64,000 nt of DNA from Puniceicoccales bacterium Verruco_02 (GCA_001604585.1 LVBW01000024.1:53558-117557), one strand, 5' to 3'. Numbered from the stretch's first letter, positions 53,678-63,196 are shown. Made by a program: numbers and translations. Notes: generated by a model not told the origin, from the letters alone.

Positions 53678-54574
53678 TCACAGGACCATGCTCCAGCCAG
53701 TCCATGCCGGGCAGCTTGCCCCGCCAATGGCCTTGCTCAGGCGGAGCGACGCCTCCATGCCCGTGCAGTGGCAGGGGTGAATCTCGCGAACTTTCAGGCA
53801 GCGCAGTTTTTCAATGGTCCACTCGATGCGCTCTTCAGAGGCCTTCTCCAAGTGAGTCCCCCCGATTACACAGGCAATGGGCGCCCCACCGCTCAGCTCC
53901 TGCACGTATTCCAGCGTGTTTATGATGCCCGCGTGGGCGCAGCCCAGTATGACTGTCGTCCCTGCCGCGCCGGGTAAAAACAGGGCCTGATCATCTGGAA
54001 TTGGATCTGGCTGGCTTAGTTCGGAATCTATGAAGAAGCGCCCGCCCGTGTCCTCGATGTCGTATCTGCGAGGCACCTGGCCCGTCATCCAGATGCCGGG
54101 AGCAAGTTCCAGAGGCTGGCGACTGCGTACCACTTTCCGCCCCTCGCCAAAGCGGTCCGCCATGAAGAAGGGGCTGTCGGAGCGCCTCGCCTGCCCCGGC
54201 CTGCCGCTGTGCTTAGGGCGCTGCGCATCGGGGTGCATGTATATGGGGGCCTCGGGCGGCAGAGCCTTGAGAGCGGCTTCCAGCCCGCCTACGTGGTCAT
54301 GGTGCCCGTGACTTAGCACGATGGCGTCCGCGCTGGAGAGTTCCAGCCCCATGCGGCGCACGTTGTTCATGAGCACATCTCCGCTCGCCCCGGTGTCGAA
54401 AAGGACTCGCGCACGGCCATTGTCCACCCAGTAGGAAAGGCCGTGCTCTGCCCAGATGCCGCGTCCGCTGTCCATGCACACGCTGTTGTCCACTAGCACG
54501 CTAATCCCCGGCATTTTCATGACAGTAAGGATTCCAAGCCCAGGCTCAAGTTCAGGCAAGTCAAATGGGTACAT
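53678..54574 (-). CDS. metallo-beta-lactamase-fold hydrolase
   Basis: The protein has 298 residues from ATG 54574 (AAGGA upstream); ATG 54520 is possible and would remove 18 residues. The metal motif is LSHGHHDHVGG, with later GCAHAGIINT and PCHCTG histidines. It resembles archaeal and bacterial MJ0936/dihydropteridine-related MBL proteins of unknown physiological role. It is divergent from psd, with about 100 bases between. Confidence 0.8.
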   Translation of the reverse strand: MYPFDLPELEPGLGILTVMKMPGISVLVDNSVCMDSGRGIWAEHGLSYWVDNGRARVLFDTGASGDVLMNNVRRMGLELSSADAIVLSHGHHDHVGGLEAALKALPPEAPIYMHPDAQRPKHSGRPGQARRSDSPFFMADRFGEGRKVVRSRQPLELAPGIWMTGQVPRRYDIEDTGGRFFIDSELSQPDPIPDDQALFLPGAAGTTVILGCAHAGIINTLEYVQELSGGAPIACVIGGTHLEKASEERIEWTIEKLRCLKVREIHPCHCTGMEASLRLSKAIGGASCPAWTGWSMVL

Positions 54575-54673
54575 GCATATCCTTGGGGCACAGCGCGGCG
54601 GGAAAGAGGGCACCGCACTTGCTTACTGAATTGCCAGTGAGCGGCGGCAGGAGCAGTCTGCCTATACATTCCA

Positions 54674-55603
54674 ATGGCCAGCAACAAAGAGTCAGATCCC
54701 GTCCGCTACCTCGACCGCGAAAGCGGCCAAGTAATCGAAGAGGCCATATATGGCGAACGCTGGCTGCGCTGGACCTACGGCAGCCCGCTGGGCCGCCTGA
54801 CAAATGCCCTGCTTCTTCGCCGCGCCTTCTTTTCAGTCCTCTTCGGCGCATGGATGAACAGCCGGGCCAGCGCAGGGCGCATACCCGCCTTCATCGAGAG
54901 CTTCGGCATAGACATGAGGCAGTTCGAGGCCCCGGCCTCTGGCAAATGGCGCAGTTTCAACGAGTTCTTCGCCCGCGCCCTTAGACCCGGCGCAAGGCCC
55001 GTGTGCGAAGGAGCGGATGCGATAGCCCTGCCTGCCGACGGGCGGCACAGTGCCTGGGCAGGCGGCACGGACCTATCCTGCCTGTGCGTAAAGGGCAGGC
55101 CCTTCACCGTGGCGGAGCTGCTGGCCGATGCAGAGCTTGCGCAACGCTTTGCAGGTGGGGCGCTAGTTGTGTCCCGCCTCTGCCCGACGGATTACCACCG
55201 CTTCCACTTTCCCGCCGACGGAGTCCCCGGCGCCGCGTGGCGCATTCGTGGCCATCTGGACTCGGTAAGCCCCATCGCCCTTGCGGCCGGGGTGCGCAGC
55301 CTCTGCGCCAACAAAAGGGAGCTGACCCTGCTGGAAACGCCACACTGCGGCTGCGTGGCACTGGTGGAAGTGGGCGCGGCCTGCGTGGGACGCATAGAGC
55401 AAAGTTACAAGCCGGGCAAGGCTGTGCACATGGGAGACGAAAAAGGCAGGTTCCTCTTTGGCGGCTCGACAGTCATCACGCTCTTCGAGCCGGGCCGCGT
55501 GACTCTGGCCGAAGACCTGACAGCGGCCACGGCAAAGGGCATGGAAACATACGCCAAGATGGGCACTCTGCTGGGCCAAAGTAAGGGGCCTCAGCGAGCC
55601 TGA
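54674..55603 (+). CDS. psd: phosphatidylserine decarboxylase proenzyme
   Basis: The protein has 309 residues. PSD domain motifs are RSFNEFFARALRPGARP, ALPADGRHSAW, CPTDYHRFHFPADG and VGAACVGRI. The self-cleavage site is FGGST with Ser265, which becomes the pyruvoyl group; GGST instead of LGST is found in many bacterial relatives. It makes phosphatidylethanolamine in the membrane. CTATACA is only a few bases before the ATG. Confidence 0.92.
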   Translation: MASNKESDPVRYLDRESGQVIEEAIYGERWLRWTYGSPLGRLTNALLLRRAFFSVLFGAWMNSRASAGRIPAFIESFGIDMRQFEAPASGKWRSFNEFFARALRPGARPVCEGADAIALPADGRHSAWAGGTDLSCLCVKGRPFTVAELLADAELAQRFAGGALVVSRLCPTDYHRFHFPADGVPGAAWRIRGHLDSVSPIALAAGVRSLCANKRELTLLETPHCGCVALVEVGAACVGRIEQSYKPGKAVHMGDEKGRFLFGGSTVITLFEPGRVTLAEDLTAATAKGMETYAKMGTLLGQSKGPQRA

Positions 55604-55636
55604 TTTGAGCGCGAAAATATGAACCCCACCTCATAG

Positions 55637-55655
55637 TGGTATATTTTTTATACCA
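55637..55655 (+). promoter_or_regulatory. inverted repeat before brnTA
   Basis: TGGTATA (55637-55643) and TATACCA (55649-55655) flank five T. It lies about 40 bases before the brnT start, a fitting position for the BrnA ribbon-helix-helix operator. Confidence 0.5.
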
Positions 55656-55696
55656 TAAGCCTTTACATTCTAGGATATCAGGACGATACTTAATCA

Positions 55697-55966
55697 GTGC
55701 GTTTTGAATACGATCCCGACAAATCGGCCCGGACCAAGGCTGATCCAAATCGCTTGATTGATTTTGAAGAAGCCCGGCAGATATGGGACGACCCTGACAG
55801 GGTAACCATCGACCTGCCCTTTTCGGAAGAGCCACGCATGGCCGTCTGCGGGAAAATCGGCACAAGACTATGGATGGCAATCGTTACGGAGCGCGGAGAC
55901 AATATCAGAATAATCAGCGTGCGAAGGGCGCACCCGAAGGAGGAACGCATCTATGAGCAAGACTAA
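55697..55966 (+). CDS. brnT: BrnT-family toxin
   Basis: The protein has 89 residues and a GTG start. FEYDPDKSARTKADPNRLIDFEEARQIWDDPDRV and IRIISVRRAHPKEERIYEQ are the BrnT signature, a RelE-like ribonuclease fold. It overlaps brnA by 14 bases. Expressed alone, BrnT of Brucella inhibits growth by cutting RNA; the same is expected here. Confidence 0.9.
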   Translation: MRFEYDPDKSARTKADPNRLIDFEEARQIWDDPDRVTIDLPFSEEPRMAVCGKIGTRLWMAIVTERGDNIRIISVRRAHPKEERIYEQD

Positions 55967-56222
55967 CACCATCAGCAGCGCGGACGGCAAAATCACCATC
56001 AGCGCCGAAGAATTCGACCGCCGCTTTGAGGCTGGCGAGGACATCAGCATGTTCATGGACATGAGTACCGTTCGCAGACCCGGGCGTCAAATGCAGCGCG
56101 TGAATGTGGACTTCCCAAAAGAATTTCTCGATGAAATCGACAGGGAGGCGCGCCGCATCGGCGTGTCGCGGCAGGCATGGATAAAAAGCAGTCTGGCCGC
56201 GGTGCTGAAGCGCCCAGCATAG
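55953..56222 (+). CDS. brnA: BrnA-family antitoxin
   Basis: The protein has 89 residues; a strong Shine-Dalgarno GAAGGAGG (55936-55943) precedes the ATG. The C-terminal part RVNVDFPKEFLDEIDREARRIGVSRQAWIKSSLAAVL is a ribbon-helix-helix domain. It should neutralise BrnT and repress the shared promoter. The N-terminal part (EEFDRRFEAGEDISMFMDM) is the toxin-binding region. Confidence 0.9.
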   Translation: MSKTNTISSADGKITISAEEFDRRFEAGEDISMFMDMSTVRRPGRQMQRVNVDFPKEFLDEIDREARRIGVSRQAWIKSSLAAVLKRPA

Positions 56223-56309
56223 CCCCCCCTCCCGGCGCTCGAAGCCTGCTTAATGCTTTAATTCGCGCTCGTACTTGCGCGGCGTGCGGCCTGCTGTACC
56301 AGTAGCCTC

Positions 56310-58073
56310 ATGGGCGAAACACATCAGCGCAGGTTCGGGTGGAAGGACATGTCTCCCTTTCTCAAGGGCAGCAGGCTAATACTGGCCATCGGCCTTGTCT
56401 TGGGCCTTGTGGACGCTGCGGCTCAGGCCTGCGTGCCGCTGTTCTTCCGCTATGCGCTGAACCTTGTGCAGGTGAACCCCGGCGCATTCGTGGAGCGCGG
56501 CATGGTAAACATGCTGCTCGTGGGCACGGCCATACTGGTGGTCTTTCTACCCGCGGCGTACTACTTCCACGTCCTGACGATGATCGGGTTCATGCGCTTT
56601 TGCCGCAACCTTCAGGTGCAGCTATACAGGCACGTGCTGCGCATGTCCGTGGACTTTTTCCAACGCTATCAGGTGGGCGAGATCAACGCCCGGCTCAACA
56701 ACGACGTGGAAGCGGTGGCCAACGGCGCGGGCTTTGTAATGAGCCTTGTATGGGCACCGGCGCTACTTGTTTACAGCCTCGTCATGATGCTCTGGATAGA
56801 CATCCCGCTGACGCTCATATGCACGGCCATGCTCGTCGGCATAGCCCTGCTGACGGTGCTGGCCATGCCCAAGCTCAAGGAATGGAACCGCGATGTGCGC
56901 GACGCCTCGGGCGAGGTCTCCGCCGTTGTGACGGAATACGTGGGCATATTCGGCCTTCTCAAAGCCTATTCGCGCGAGGACTTTGCCGCGATGCGCGTTG
57001 AGACCAAGAGCGACGCCCTGCTGCTCCAGCGAGAGAAAGTGGCCCGCTGGCAGCACGCATTCACGGACTCCATGCAGACCCTGACGCGCTTTGTGGCACC
57101 GCTCATAATCCTTTTCATTGGTGCTTACTGGATTACGAAGGGAAGGCTGCTCGCGGGCGACCTTGCCGCGTTCTGGGGCTACTGGCTCCAGCTATCCGCC
57201 GTTGTGCAGGGCCTTGTGTTCACCTTCTCCGGCATGATGAGTTCTGTCGCCGCGATGGACCGCCTCTGCGCCTTCTTTGCGGAGCAGCCGCTTGTTAAAG
57301 ACCCGGAAATTCCCCTGCCCCTCGATGGATGCCGTGGCGGCATAGAGCTGCGCGATGTACACTTCCGCTACCCTCTGGCAGAGAGCGAGGAAGGCCCCGT
57401 GCTGCGCGGTCTGAACCTAAAGATACAGCCGGGCGAGAACCTCGCCCTCGTGGGTCCGAGCGGCGCGGGCAAGAGCACGCTCCTGACGCTCATCCTGCGC
57501 TTTCACGACCCCGACAGCGGCGCTGTGCTGCTCGACGGGCAGGATCTGCGCGCATTCTCCCAGAAAGAGCTGCACGCCGAAATGGGCATCGTGCTTCAGG
57601 AGAGCCTGTTTTTCTCCGGCACGATTGGGGACAACATGCGCCTGGCCCGGCCCGACGCGGACGATGCCGCAATATGGGCGGCGCTGGAGGCGGCGAACGC
57701 GGCGGAATTTGTCCGCGAACTGCCAAGGGGCCTCGACAGCGTGCTTGGCGAACGCGGAGCAAAACTCTCCGGCGGGCAGAAGCAGCGCCTCGCCATAGCG
57801 CGGCTCTTCCTGAAAGACCCAAAGATTGTGATGTTCGACGAGCCGACAAGCGCCCTGGACGCCGACAGCGAGGCCCATGTGAAGGAGGCCATGAAGCGGC
57901 TCTTCAAGGACAGGACCAGCATCACCGTGGCTCACCGCCTGTCCACGGTGAAGGACGCCGACCGCATCATAGTAATGGACAAGGGGGCGATAATCGCCGA
58001 AGGGCGCCACGCAGAGCTGCGGATAAACTGCCCGCTATACGCGGAGTTCTGCGCAAGGCAGGCAGGGGTGTAA
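56310..58073 (+). CDS. ABC exporter, MsbA-type half transporter
   Basis: The protein has 587 residues. The membrane domain (about 20-330) has six helices. The nucleotide-binding domain has Walker A GPSGAGKST (382-390), signature LSGGQKQRLAIARLFL, Walker B IVMFDEPTSALD and VAHRLSTVKDADRIIVMDKG. It works as a homodimer or with a partner. Substrates for such transporters include lipid A, lipids, peptides and drugs. It stands alone. Confidence 0.92.
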   Translation: MGETHQRRFGWKDMSPFLKGSRLILAIGLVLGLVDAAAQACVPLFFRYALNLVQVNPGAFVERGMVNMLLVGTAILVVFLPAAYYFHVLTMIGFMRFCRNLQVQLYRHVLRMSVDFFQRYQVGEINARLNNDVEAVANGAGFVMSLVWAPALLVYSLVMMLWIDIPLTLICTAMLVGIALLTVLAMPKLKEWNRDVRDASGEVSAVVTEYVGIFGLLKAYSREDFAAMRVETKSDALLLQREKVARWQHAFTDSMQTLTRFVAPLIILFIGAYWITKGRLLAGDLAAFWGYWLQLSAVVQGLVFTFSGMMSSVAAMDRLCAFFAEQPLVKDPEIPLPLDGCRGGIELRDVHFRYPLAESEEGPVLRGLNLKIQPGENLALVGPSGAGKSTLLTLILRFHDPDSGAVLLDGQDLRAFSQKELHAEMGIVLQESLFFSGTIGDNMRLARPDADDAAIWAALEAANAAEFVRELPRGLDSVLGERGAKLSGGQKQRLAIARLFLKDPKIVMFDEPTSALDADSEAHVKEAMKRLFKDRTSITVAHRLSTVKDADRIIVMDKGAIIAEGRHAELRINCPLYAEFCARQAGV

Positions 58074-58102
58074 GGACAGTCGCTGGAAAATCACCCCGAC
58101 TG

Positions 58103-58936
58103 TCAGGCCTTGGCCTTTTTCCTACCCATGTCCACGTGCTGCTGGCAGGACAGACCGATGCTGGACACATGCTGACTTGGCAGGCAGACCTTGCGCAGTA
58201 TGGATGCGTCGGAAAGGTAGATGCTGGTGCAGTTCTTGTAGAGGTAGGACGGGATGAGGCCCCAGAAGTCCAGCCTGTACAAGTCCTTACCGCCAAGAAA
58301 AGCCACTCCCTCGTCCATCGCTTCGCCGTCTGTGTTGTCGAAAATGATGATGCCCCCCGGAGCCAGTTTTTCCATCGCTATGCGGGCGCAGTCGTTACGG
58401 TGGTCGCCGTCGATAACGACCACGTCGTACAATTTGCCCTCGTTGGCCATGTATGCGTCCAAGTAGGCCTGCTTTTCCGGAGCCGACACGAGGTTGACGT
58501 TGGCTGGCATCTTGTGGGAAATCTCATTGTACCAGCCCTCGCAGGATTCAGCGGCCTTGACGCTTTTCACGCGCGAAGACCACCAGAGAGTCGAATTGCC
58601 CGATCCCCATTCAAATACGTTCCATTCGGGCTTGACGATGCCGTCCAAAAAGTCGATCGCCGCATACGTTATCCACGGCACTGGCTGGTCGGAAGCATTG
58701 ATCGGCCTTCCCTTGGCTAGGGAGTTGAGCCAGCCCGAGGAGAAGAGATGGTTGCGCGCGGCCGGGATGAGCCGTGCGCTGTCCACCCAAGGGGCGGACA
58801 GGGTCATCAGGTGCCCGAGCGCCACCGCTTGTTTGGAAAAGTCCGCACCTTCGTTGAGCGCCTGAACAATGGCGTCGGAGGCTTCGCGCATGCGACCCTG
58901 TTGAAACAGGCCGATGATTTCATTGTAGCTGAGCAT
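58103..58936 (-). CDS. class I SAM-dependent methyltransferase-like protein
   Basis: The protein has 277 residues from ATG 58936. The nucleotide-binding loop VFEWGSGNSTLWWSS (about 112-126) and VVVIDGDHRNDCARIAMEKLAPGGIIIFDNTDG match O-methyltransferase-like folds. Other parts are unusual: a leading EASDAIVQALNEGADFS region and a C-terminal His/Cys-rich stretch (CLPSQHVSSIGLSCQQHVDM). Target unknown; the position next to glycan genes hints at sugar or glycan methylation, but weakly. Confidence 0.75.
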   Translation of the reverse strand: MLSYNEIIGLFQQGRMREASDAIVQALNEGADFSKQAVALGHLMTLSAPWVDSARLIPAARNHLFSSGWLNSLAKGRPINASDQPVPWITYAAIDFLDGIVKPEWNVFEWGSGNSTLWWSSRVKSVKAAESCEGWYNEISHKMPANVNLVSAPEKQAYLDAYMANEGKLYDVVVIDGDHRNDCARIAMEKLAPGGIIIFDNTDGEAMDEGVAFLGGKDLYRLDFWGLIPSYLYKNCTSIYLSDASILRKVCLPSQHVSSIGLSCQQHVDMGRKKAKA

Positions 58937-59340
58937 ATGGGCGTTCCTTGGATGGACGGGAGGAGTATGTGTTTGGGCGCTTGCCGGGGCAGGGACTGAG
59001 CCAGTAAAGGGCAAAATCTCCGCATGGACCAGTTAGCATCGGAAGAATGCTTGTAAATATTAAAGCGGAACTTCGCCCCTGCTGCAAACGCCTGCTTCGC
59101 TTTGTGTGGGCAAGGAAGGGATTTATCGGTAAATTGTGGGCTGATTGACCTTTTCCCAAAGGTTCTCTTTGACGCGGACAGGTGCACTTGTACATGTTTT
59201 CCTTTGTTTGCGCGTCTATTCAGGCTGAAAGGCTGACAAAGAATCTTAAATACGCGGCCTGCATAGCTTATCGAACCAGTGATTTCACAGCCCAAAGACG
59301 CCTTCCCGAGACGGTCATCATTCCCCTTTTCCCCCACACA
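58937..59340. other. 404-base gap before the GH130 gene
   Basis: No gene seen. TTGACG (59169-59174), 16 bases, TACATG (59191-59196) is the best promoter candidate for the GH130 gene, leaving a 5' leader of about 140 bases. Confidence 0.3.
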
Positions 59341-60534
59341 ATGAGCAAGGAACTCCACCCACGCATTCAACGGCTCCTCGTCGAACAGGAAGCCCTCATC
59401 GCCAAGCGCAACCGTCCCGACTTTTCCGCATGGGACAACGGCATATACCAGCGTTACGAGGACTGCATCGTGACGGCGCGCCACGTTCCCATAAGCTGGC
59501 GCTTCGACATGAACCCCGCCACTAACCCGCTCGGCCTTGAGCGCCTGGGCATAAACGTGGCCTTCAACGCGGGCGCAATCTACCTGGAGGGCAAGTTCTA
59601 CCTAGTCGTCCGCACCGAGGGCAACGACCGCAAGAGCTTCTTCGCCGTGGCCGAAAGCCCCACGGGCATCGACCAGTTCCGCTTCTGGGACGAACCCTGC
59701 GACATACCCGAAGTCGATGAAGCCGACGCGCCGACGAACGTCTATGACATGCGCCTTACAAAGCACGAAGACGGCTGGATATACGGCATTTTCTGCGTGG
59801 AGCGCAAAGACCCCAAGGCAAAGGACGGGGACATGTCCAGCGCCGTGGCCCAGTGCGGCATAGTGCGCACCAAGGATTTGAAGAAGTGGGAACGCCTGCC
59901 GGACTTCAAAAGCCCCTCCGCCCAGCAGCGCAACGTCGTGCTGCACCCGGAATTTGTCAACGGCAAGTACGCCTTCTACACCCGCCCGCAGGACAGCTTC
60001 ATCGAGGCTGGCAAGGGCGGCGGCATAGGCTGGGCCTTCTCGGACAGCATGAACCCCGCCGTTGTAGCTGGCGAATCCGCCTTCGAGCCGCGCCAGTACC
60101 ACACCATAAAGGAGATGAAAAACGGGCAGGGACCAGCCCCCATCAAGACCAAGGACGGCTGGCTGCACCTTGCGCACGGGGTGCGCGGCTGCGCATCGGG
60201 TCTGCGCTACGTGCTCTACATGTTCATGACGAGCCTCGAAGACCCGTCAAAGGTGACTTACACGCCCGGCGGCTACTTCATTGCTCCCGAGGGCGAGGAG
60301 CGCATCGGCGATGTGTCCAACGTCGTGTTCGCCAACGGCTGGGTGGCTAAGGAGGACGGCACGGTTTACATTTACTACGCCTCGAGCGACACGCGGATGC
60401 ACGTTGCCACGAGCACCATCGAGAAGCTAGTCGATTACTGCAAGAACACGCCAAGCGACGCGCTCAAGAGTCACCTCTGCGTTAAGCAGCGCGTGGAGCT
60501 TATCCGCAGAAACAAGGCGTATCTGGAAAGCTAG
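59341..60534 (+). CDS. GH130 4-O-beta-D-mannosyl-D-glucose phosphorylase
   Basis: The protein has 397 residues, the GH130 subfamily 1 size. It resembles the Bacteroides mannosylglucose phosphorylase over its whole length: INVAFNAGAIYLEGKFYLVVR, TNVYDMRLTKHEDGWIYGIF, QQRNVVLHPEFVNGKYAFYTRPQD, EMKNGQGPAPIKTKDGWLHLAHGVR and YYASSDTRMHVATSTI. The acid in NVYDMRL is the usual catalytic Asp. It phosphorolyses Man-beta-1,4-Glc to Man-1-phosphate and glucose in the cytoplasm, an end step of beta-mannan use. No epimerase or mannanase gene is adjacent. Confidence 0.93.
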   Translation: MSKELHPRIQRLLVEQEALIAKRNRPDFSAWDNGIYQRYEDCIVTARHVPISWRFDMNPATNPLGLERLGINVAFNAGAIYLEGKFYLVVRTEGNDRKSFFAVAESPTGIDQFRFWDEPCDIPEVDEADAPTNVYDMRLTKHEDGWIYGIFCVERKDPKAKDGDMSSAVAQCGIVRTKDLKKWERLPDFKSPSAQQRNVVLHPEFVNGKYAFYTRPQDSFIEAGKGGGIGWAFSDSMNPAVVAGESAFEPRQYHTIKEMKNGQGPAPIKTKDGWLHLAHGVRGCASGLRYVLYMFMTSLEDPSKVTYTPGGYFIAPEGEERIGDVSNVVFANGWVAKEDGTVYIYYASSDTRMHVATSTIEKLVDYCKNTPSDALKSHLCVKQRVELIRRNKAYLES

Positions 60535-60636
60535 CTCGGATTTTCAGAGATTCTTTGTCTCACTGTTACCCCCCCATGCAGGAGAATAGCCCTGCCCCCC
60601 TAGGCACACACACTGACAGGGCTTTCCCACCGCCAC

Positions 60637-60665
60637 AGGCCCGGACGACACACCCGTCCGGGCCT
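60637..60665. terminator. bidirectional terminator
   Basis: AGGCCCGGACG (60637-60647) pairs with CGTCCGGGCCT (60655-60665) around ACACACC. It ends both the GH130 gene and the convergent trkH gene. Confidence 0.8.
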
Positions 60666-60681
60666 TGTTGTGACGGTGGCT

Positions 60682-62037
60682 CTATATCACCACATCCTCG
60701 GCCTTCGGGGCCTCCGGGTGCGGCATCTTGCGTACGAACAGGGTGCCCGCCAGCGCCAGCGGGCCGATGCGCCCCGCGAACATCAGGGCGATGATTATGA
60801 TCTTGCCCGCCTCGTTGAGGCTGCCTGTCAGCCCGCGGCTAAGGCCCACGGTGCCAAGCGCCGACGCGCACTCGAAGGATATGTCTAGAAGCGTCGCTTT
60901 CTGAAATATGCACATAAGGTACACCCCGCCGCAGAGCATGAGGATGTAGAACAGCGTCGTGGCCACTGCGATGCGCCGCCTTGCCTCCGGTATGGCCCTG
61001 CCCGCAAAGCAAGGTTCCGGGCTGTGCCTTATGACGCTGACCATCATCGCCCAGAGGGCCGTGACGGTGGTTGTTTTAATGCCCCCGCCCGTGCCCGCTG
61101 GGGAGCCGCCAACTAGCATCAGCACCATGAGCAGAAGTGTGGATGCGTTGGAGAGCTGATCGATTGGCAGGGTGTTGAAGCCAACCGTGGTGCTGGCTGT
61201 CATTACCTGAAAGAAGGCCGCCAGCCAGCCCTCGCCTACGCCGCCGCTCTTTAGCAGAGGCTCCTCCACGCGCAGCAGCAGGCAGCTTGCCACCAGTATC
61301 GCCAAGGTGCTTACGACGATGATACGCGTAGTGAGGGTGATCTTCAGGGTGCGGCCAACAATGGATTTCCATAGATCGCTGACGATGAGGAAACCCATCG
61401 CGCCGAGTATGCTCAGGGCACAGATGACGGCGTTGACCGGCACATTGTCGCGGAACGCACTCATGCTGTCGTCATACAGGCCGAAGCCAGCCGTGCAAAA
61501 TGCCGACACGCTGTGGAATAGCGCGCTCCAGCCGGCGTCCTGCACGCCAGCCCCGCAGAAAAGAAAGTATAGGGCAAGCGCCCCGGCGGCCTCCACCGTC
61601 AGGGTGTAGGTGATGATAAGGCGGACGGTCTGGCGCATGTCCACGTTCTCCGGCAGGTTCAGGACCATGCGCTGTGCAGTCTCGCGCCACGGGGCCATGC
61701 GGCCCGATACCGAGAGCAGTACAAAGCTGCCCATCGTCATGTAGCCAAGGCCGCCCAGTTGGATGAGTAGCAGTATCACAATCTGCCCTGCAAGCGTGTA
61801 GTCCTGCCCGGTGCTCATGGTGGCAAGGCCGGTTGTGGACACAGCGGAGGTGGCAGTGAAAAGCCAGTCGAGCGGGCTGCCCGCACTGTTGACACGGCAG
61901 AAGGGCAGCGCGAGAAGCGCCGTCCCGAAGAGAACATAATAGAAATAGCCGAATACGAGAAGTCGGCTGGGTTCGGCGTCGCGCATCCGCACCTTGATGG
62001 CGTGGATTAGCTGCCGCAACGTGTTTGCAACGTGCAT
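60682..62037 (-). CDS. trkH: TrkH/KtrB potassium uptake protein
   Basis: The protein has 451 residues, the KtrB/TrkH length. Four pore motifs repeat, for example TSAVSTTGLATM, SVSAFCTAGFGLY, TASTTVGFNTL and SALGTVGLSRGL, with the selectivity-filter glycines, and STGQDYTLAGQ after the first. It is the membrane channel of a K+ system; the cytoplasmic RCK partner (TrkA/KtrA) is not next to it. The c-di-AMP riboswitch upstream suggests shut-off when K+ or c-di-AMP is high. Confidence 0.93.
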   Translation of the reverse strand: MHVANTLRQLIHAIKVRMRDAEPSRLLVFGYFYYVLFGTALLALPFCRVNSAGSPLDWLFTATSAVSTTGLATMSTGQDYTLAGQIVILLLIQLGGLGYMTMGSFVLLSVSGRMAPWRETAQRMVLNLPENVDMRQTVRLIITYTLTVEAAGALALYFLFCGAGVQDAGWSALFHSVSAFCTAGFGLYDDSMSAFRDNVPVNAVICALSILGAMGFLIVSDLWKSIVGRTLKITLTTRIIVVSTLAILVASCLLLRVEEPLLKSGGVGEGWLAAFFQVMTASTTVGFNTLPIDQLSNASTLLLMVLMLVGGSPAGTGGGIKTTTVTALWAMMVSVIRHSPEPCFAGRAIPEARRRIAVATTLFYILMLCGGVYLMCIFQKATLLDISFECASALGTVGLSRGLTGSLNEAGKIIIIALMFAGRIGPLALAGTLFVRKMPHPEAPKAEDVVI

Positions 62038-62109
62038 TTATCGGTCCTCTGGTCCCCGTCGCATACGGCGGGTATGTATGTGAATGGCGAGAGCGCCGGT
62101 CACATTCCT

Positions 62110-62278
62110 GACCGATACCCCCTTCCAAGCCTGCGAGGTTAGCTGTCGGGCTGGACAGGAAGAGTCGTCCCCCGTGCCGCTTGCGCGGACGGATTAGCCC
62201 CGAGGCCCACTGTTACGCGGGCCGATTTGGTTCCCCCGTTCGGAGTCAGGCGCTGGCTCCGATTCGGCCGAGTGAGCA
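62110..62278 (-). ncRNA. ydaO/yuaA c-di-AMP riboswitch
   Basis: Read on the minus strand, the trkH leader has the conserved core of the ydaO class: GGGGGAACCA (62237-62228), GGGGCTAATCC (62201-62191), CTCTTCC (62164-62158) and CCCGACAGCTAACCTCGCAG (62150-62131). The order and spacing match the class, which binds two c-di-AMP molecules and turns off expression of cell-wall and K+ transport genes. TTGCAC, 17 bases, TACGTG just upstream could be its promoter. It lies 73 bases before the trkH ATG. Confidence 0.88.
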
Positions 62279-62370
62279 CGTAGTCCCGATTCTGCTCACG
62301 TGCAACAGTTTTTTGAATCATCGGTACTTGCCAGCGGGCCGCTCTGCCATTGCGATGGAACACCACCCAC

Positions 62371-63147
62371 ATGGCACCTTCTTCAATAGAATTCCTCTAC
62401 GGCCTCAATCCCTGCTTCGAGGCGCTGCGCGCCGGTCGCCGCCGCTTTTACGACGCCTTCATCAGCGAGTCCACCAAGGATGGCGGGCGCTTGAAGAAGC
62501 TCGTTGCCTTGCTGGAGAAGAACCGCATTCCGATAAGCTACACCGACAAGGGGCGCTTGGCGCAGCTTTGCGGCAGTCACGAGCATCAGGGAGCGGTGAT
62601 ACGCAGCGAGCGGTACCCTTACACGCCCTGGGAGAGCCTGTTCGAGGAGCCGCGCCTTCTCCTGCTCGACAACGTGGAAGACCCGCACAACGTGGGCGCG
62701 ATTTTGCGCAGTGCGGAGATTTTCGGCTTTGGCGGGGTGTTCCTGCCTTTGAAGGGTGTGCCGGAGGTGTATCCGAGTGTCGTAAAGGTGTCTGCGGGCG
62801 CGGCGGAGTTCATGAAGATCGCCCGCGAGCGCGATTCCAACCGCTATGCGCGGGAGGCCAAGGATCGCGGTTACAAGATTTTGTCGCTGGATGCGCACGG
62901 CAATACCTTGCTCGATTCGCTTGGGGGTATGCCAGCGGACAAGGTGCTGCTCGTAGTTGGTGGCGAGGACAAGGGCGTCGGCCAGTTCATCTTGAACATG
63001 TCAGACCATATCGTGAGCATCGAGCAGTGCGGCAAGGTGAACTCGCTGAACGCTTCCGTGGCGGCTGGTATAGCGATGCACAGTCTGCGTGCGGCGGGGC
63101 GCAGCGCCCCGGTGAGTTTCGGCCCGCCTGCCGAGGGCAGCGAGTAG
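62371..63147 (+). CDS. rlmB: 23S rRNA Gm2251-type 2'-O-methyltransferase (SpoU family)
   Basis: The protein has 258 residues from ATG 62371. The N-terminal substrate domain (EFLYGLNPCFEALRAGRR) is followed by the SPOUT knot: LLLDNVEDPHNVGAILRSAEIFG, LLVVGGEDKGVG and IEQCGKVNSLNASVAAGIAMH. This fits RlmB, which methylates 23S rRNA, or another TrmH-like enzyme. It is divergent from trkH and its riboswitch. Confidence 0.88.
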   Translation: MAPSSIEFLYGLNPCFEALRAGRRRFYDAFISESTKDGGRLKKLVALLEKNRIPISYTDKGRLAQLCGSHEHQGAVIRSERYPYTPWESLFEEPRLLLLDNVEDPHNVGAILRSAEIFGFGGVFLPLKGVPEVYPSVVKVSAGAAEFMKIARERDSNRYAREAKDRGYKILSLDAHGNTLLDSLGGMPADKVLLVVGGEDKGVGQFILNMSDHIVSIEQCGKVNSLNASVAAGIAMHSLRAAGRSAPVSFGPPAEGSE

Positions 63148-63196
63148 GGGCTTGCAGGTGGCTTGCGCTTCGGCGGGGAACTAGTAGATTTGTCTT

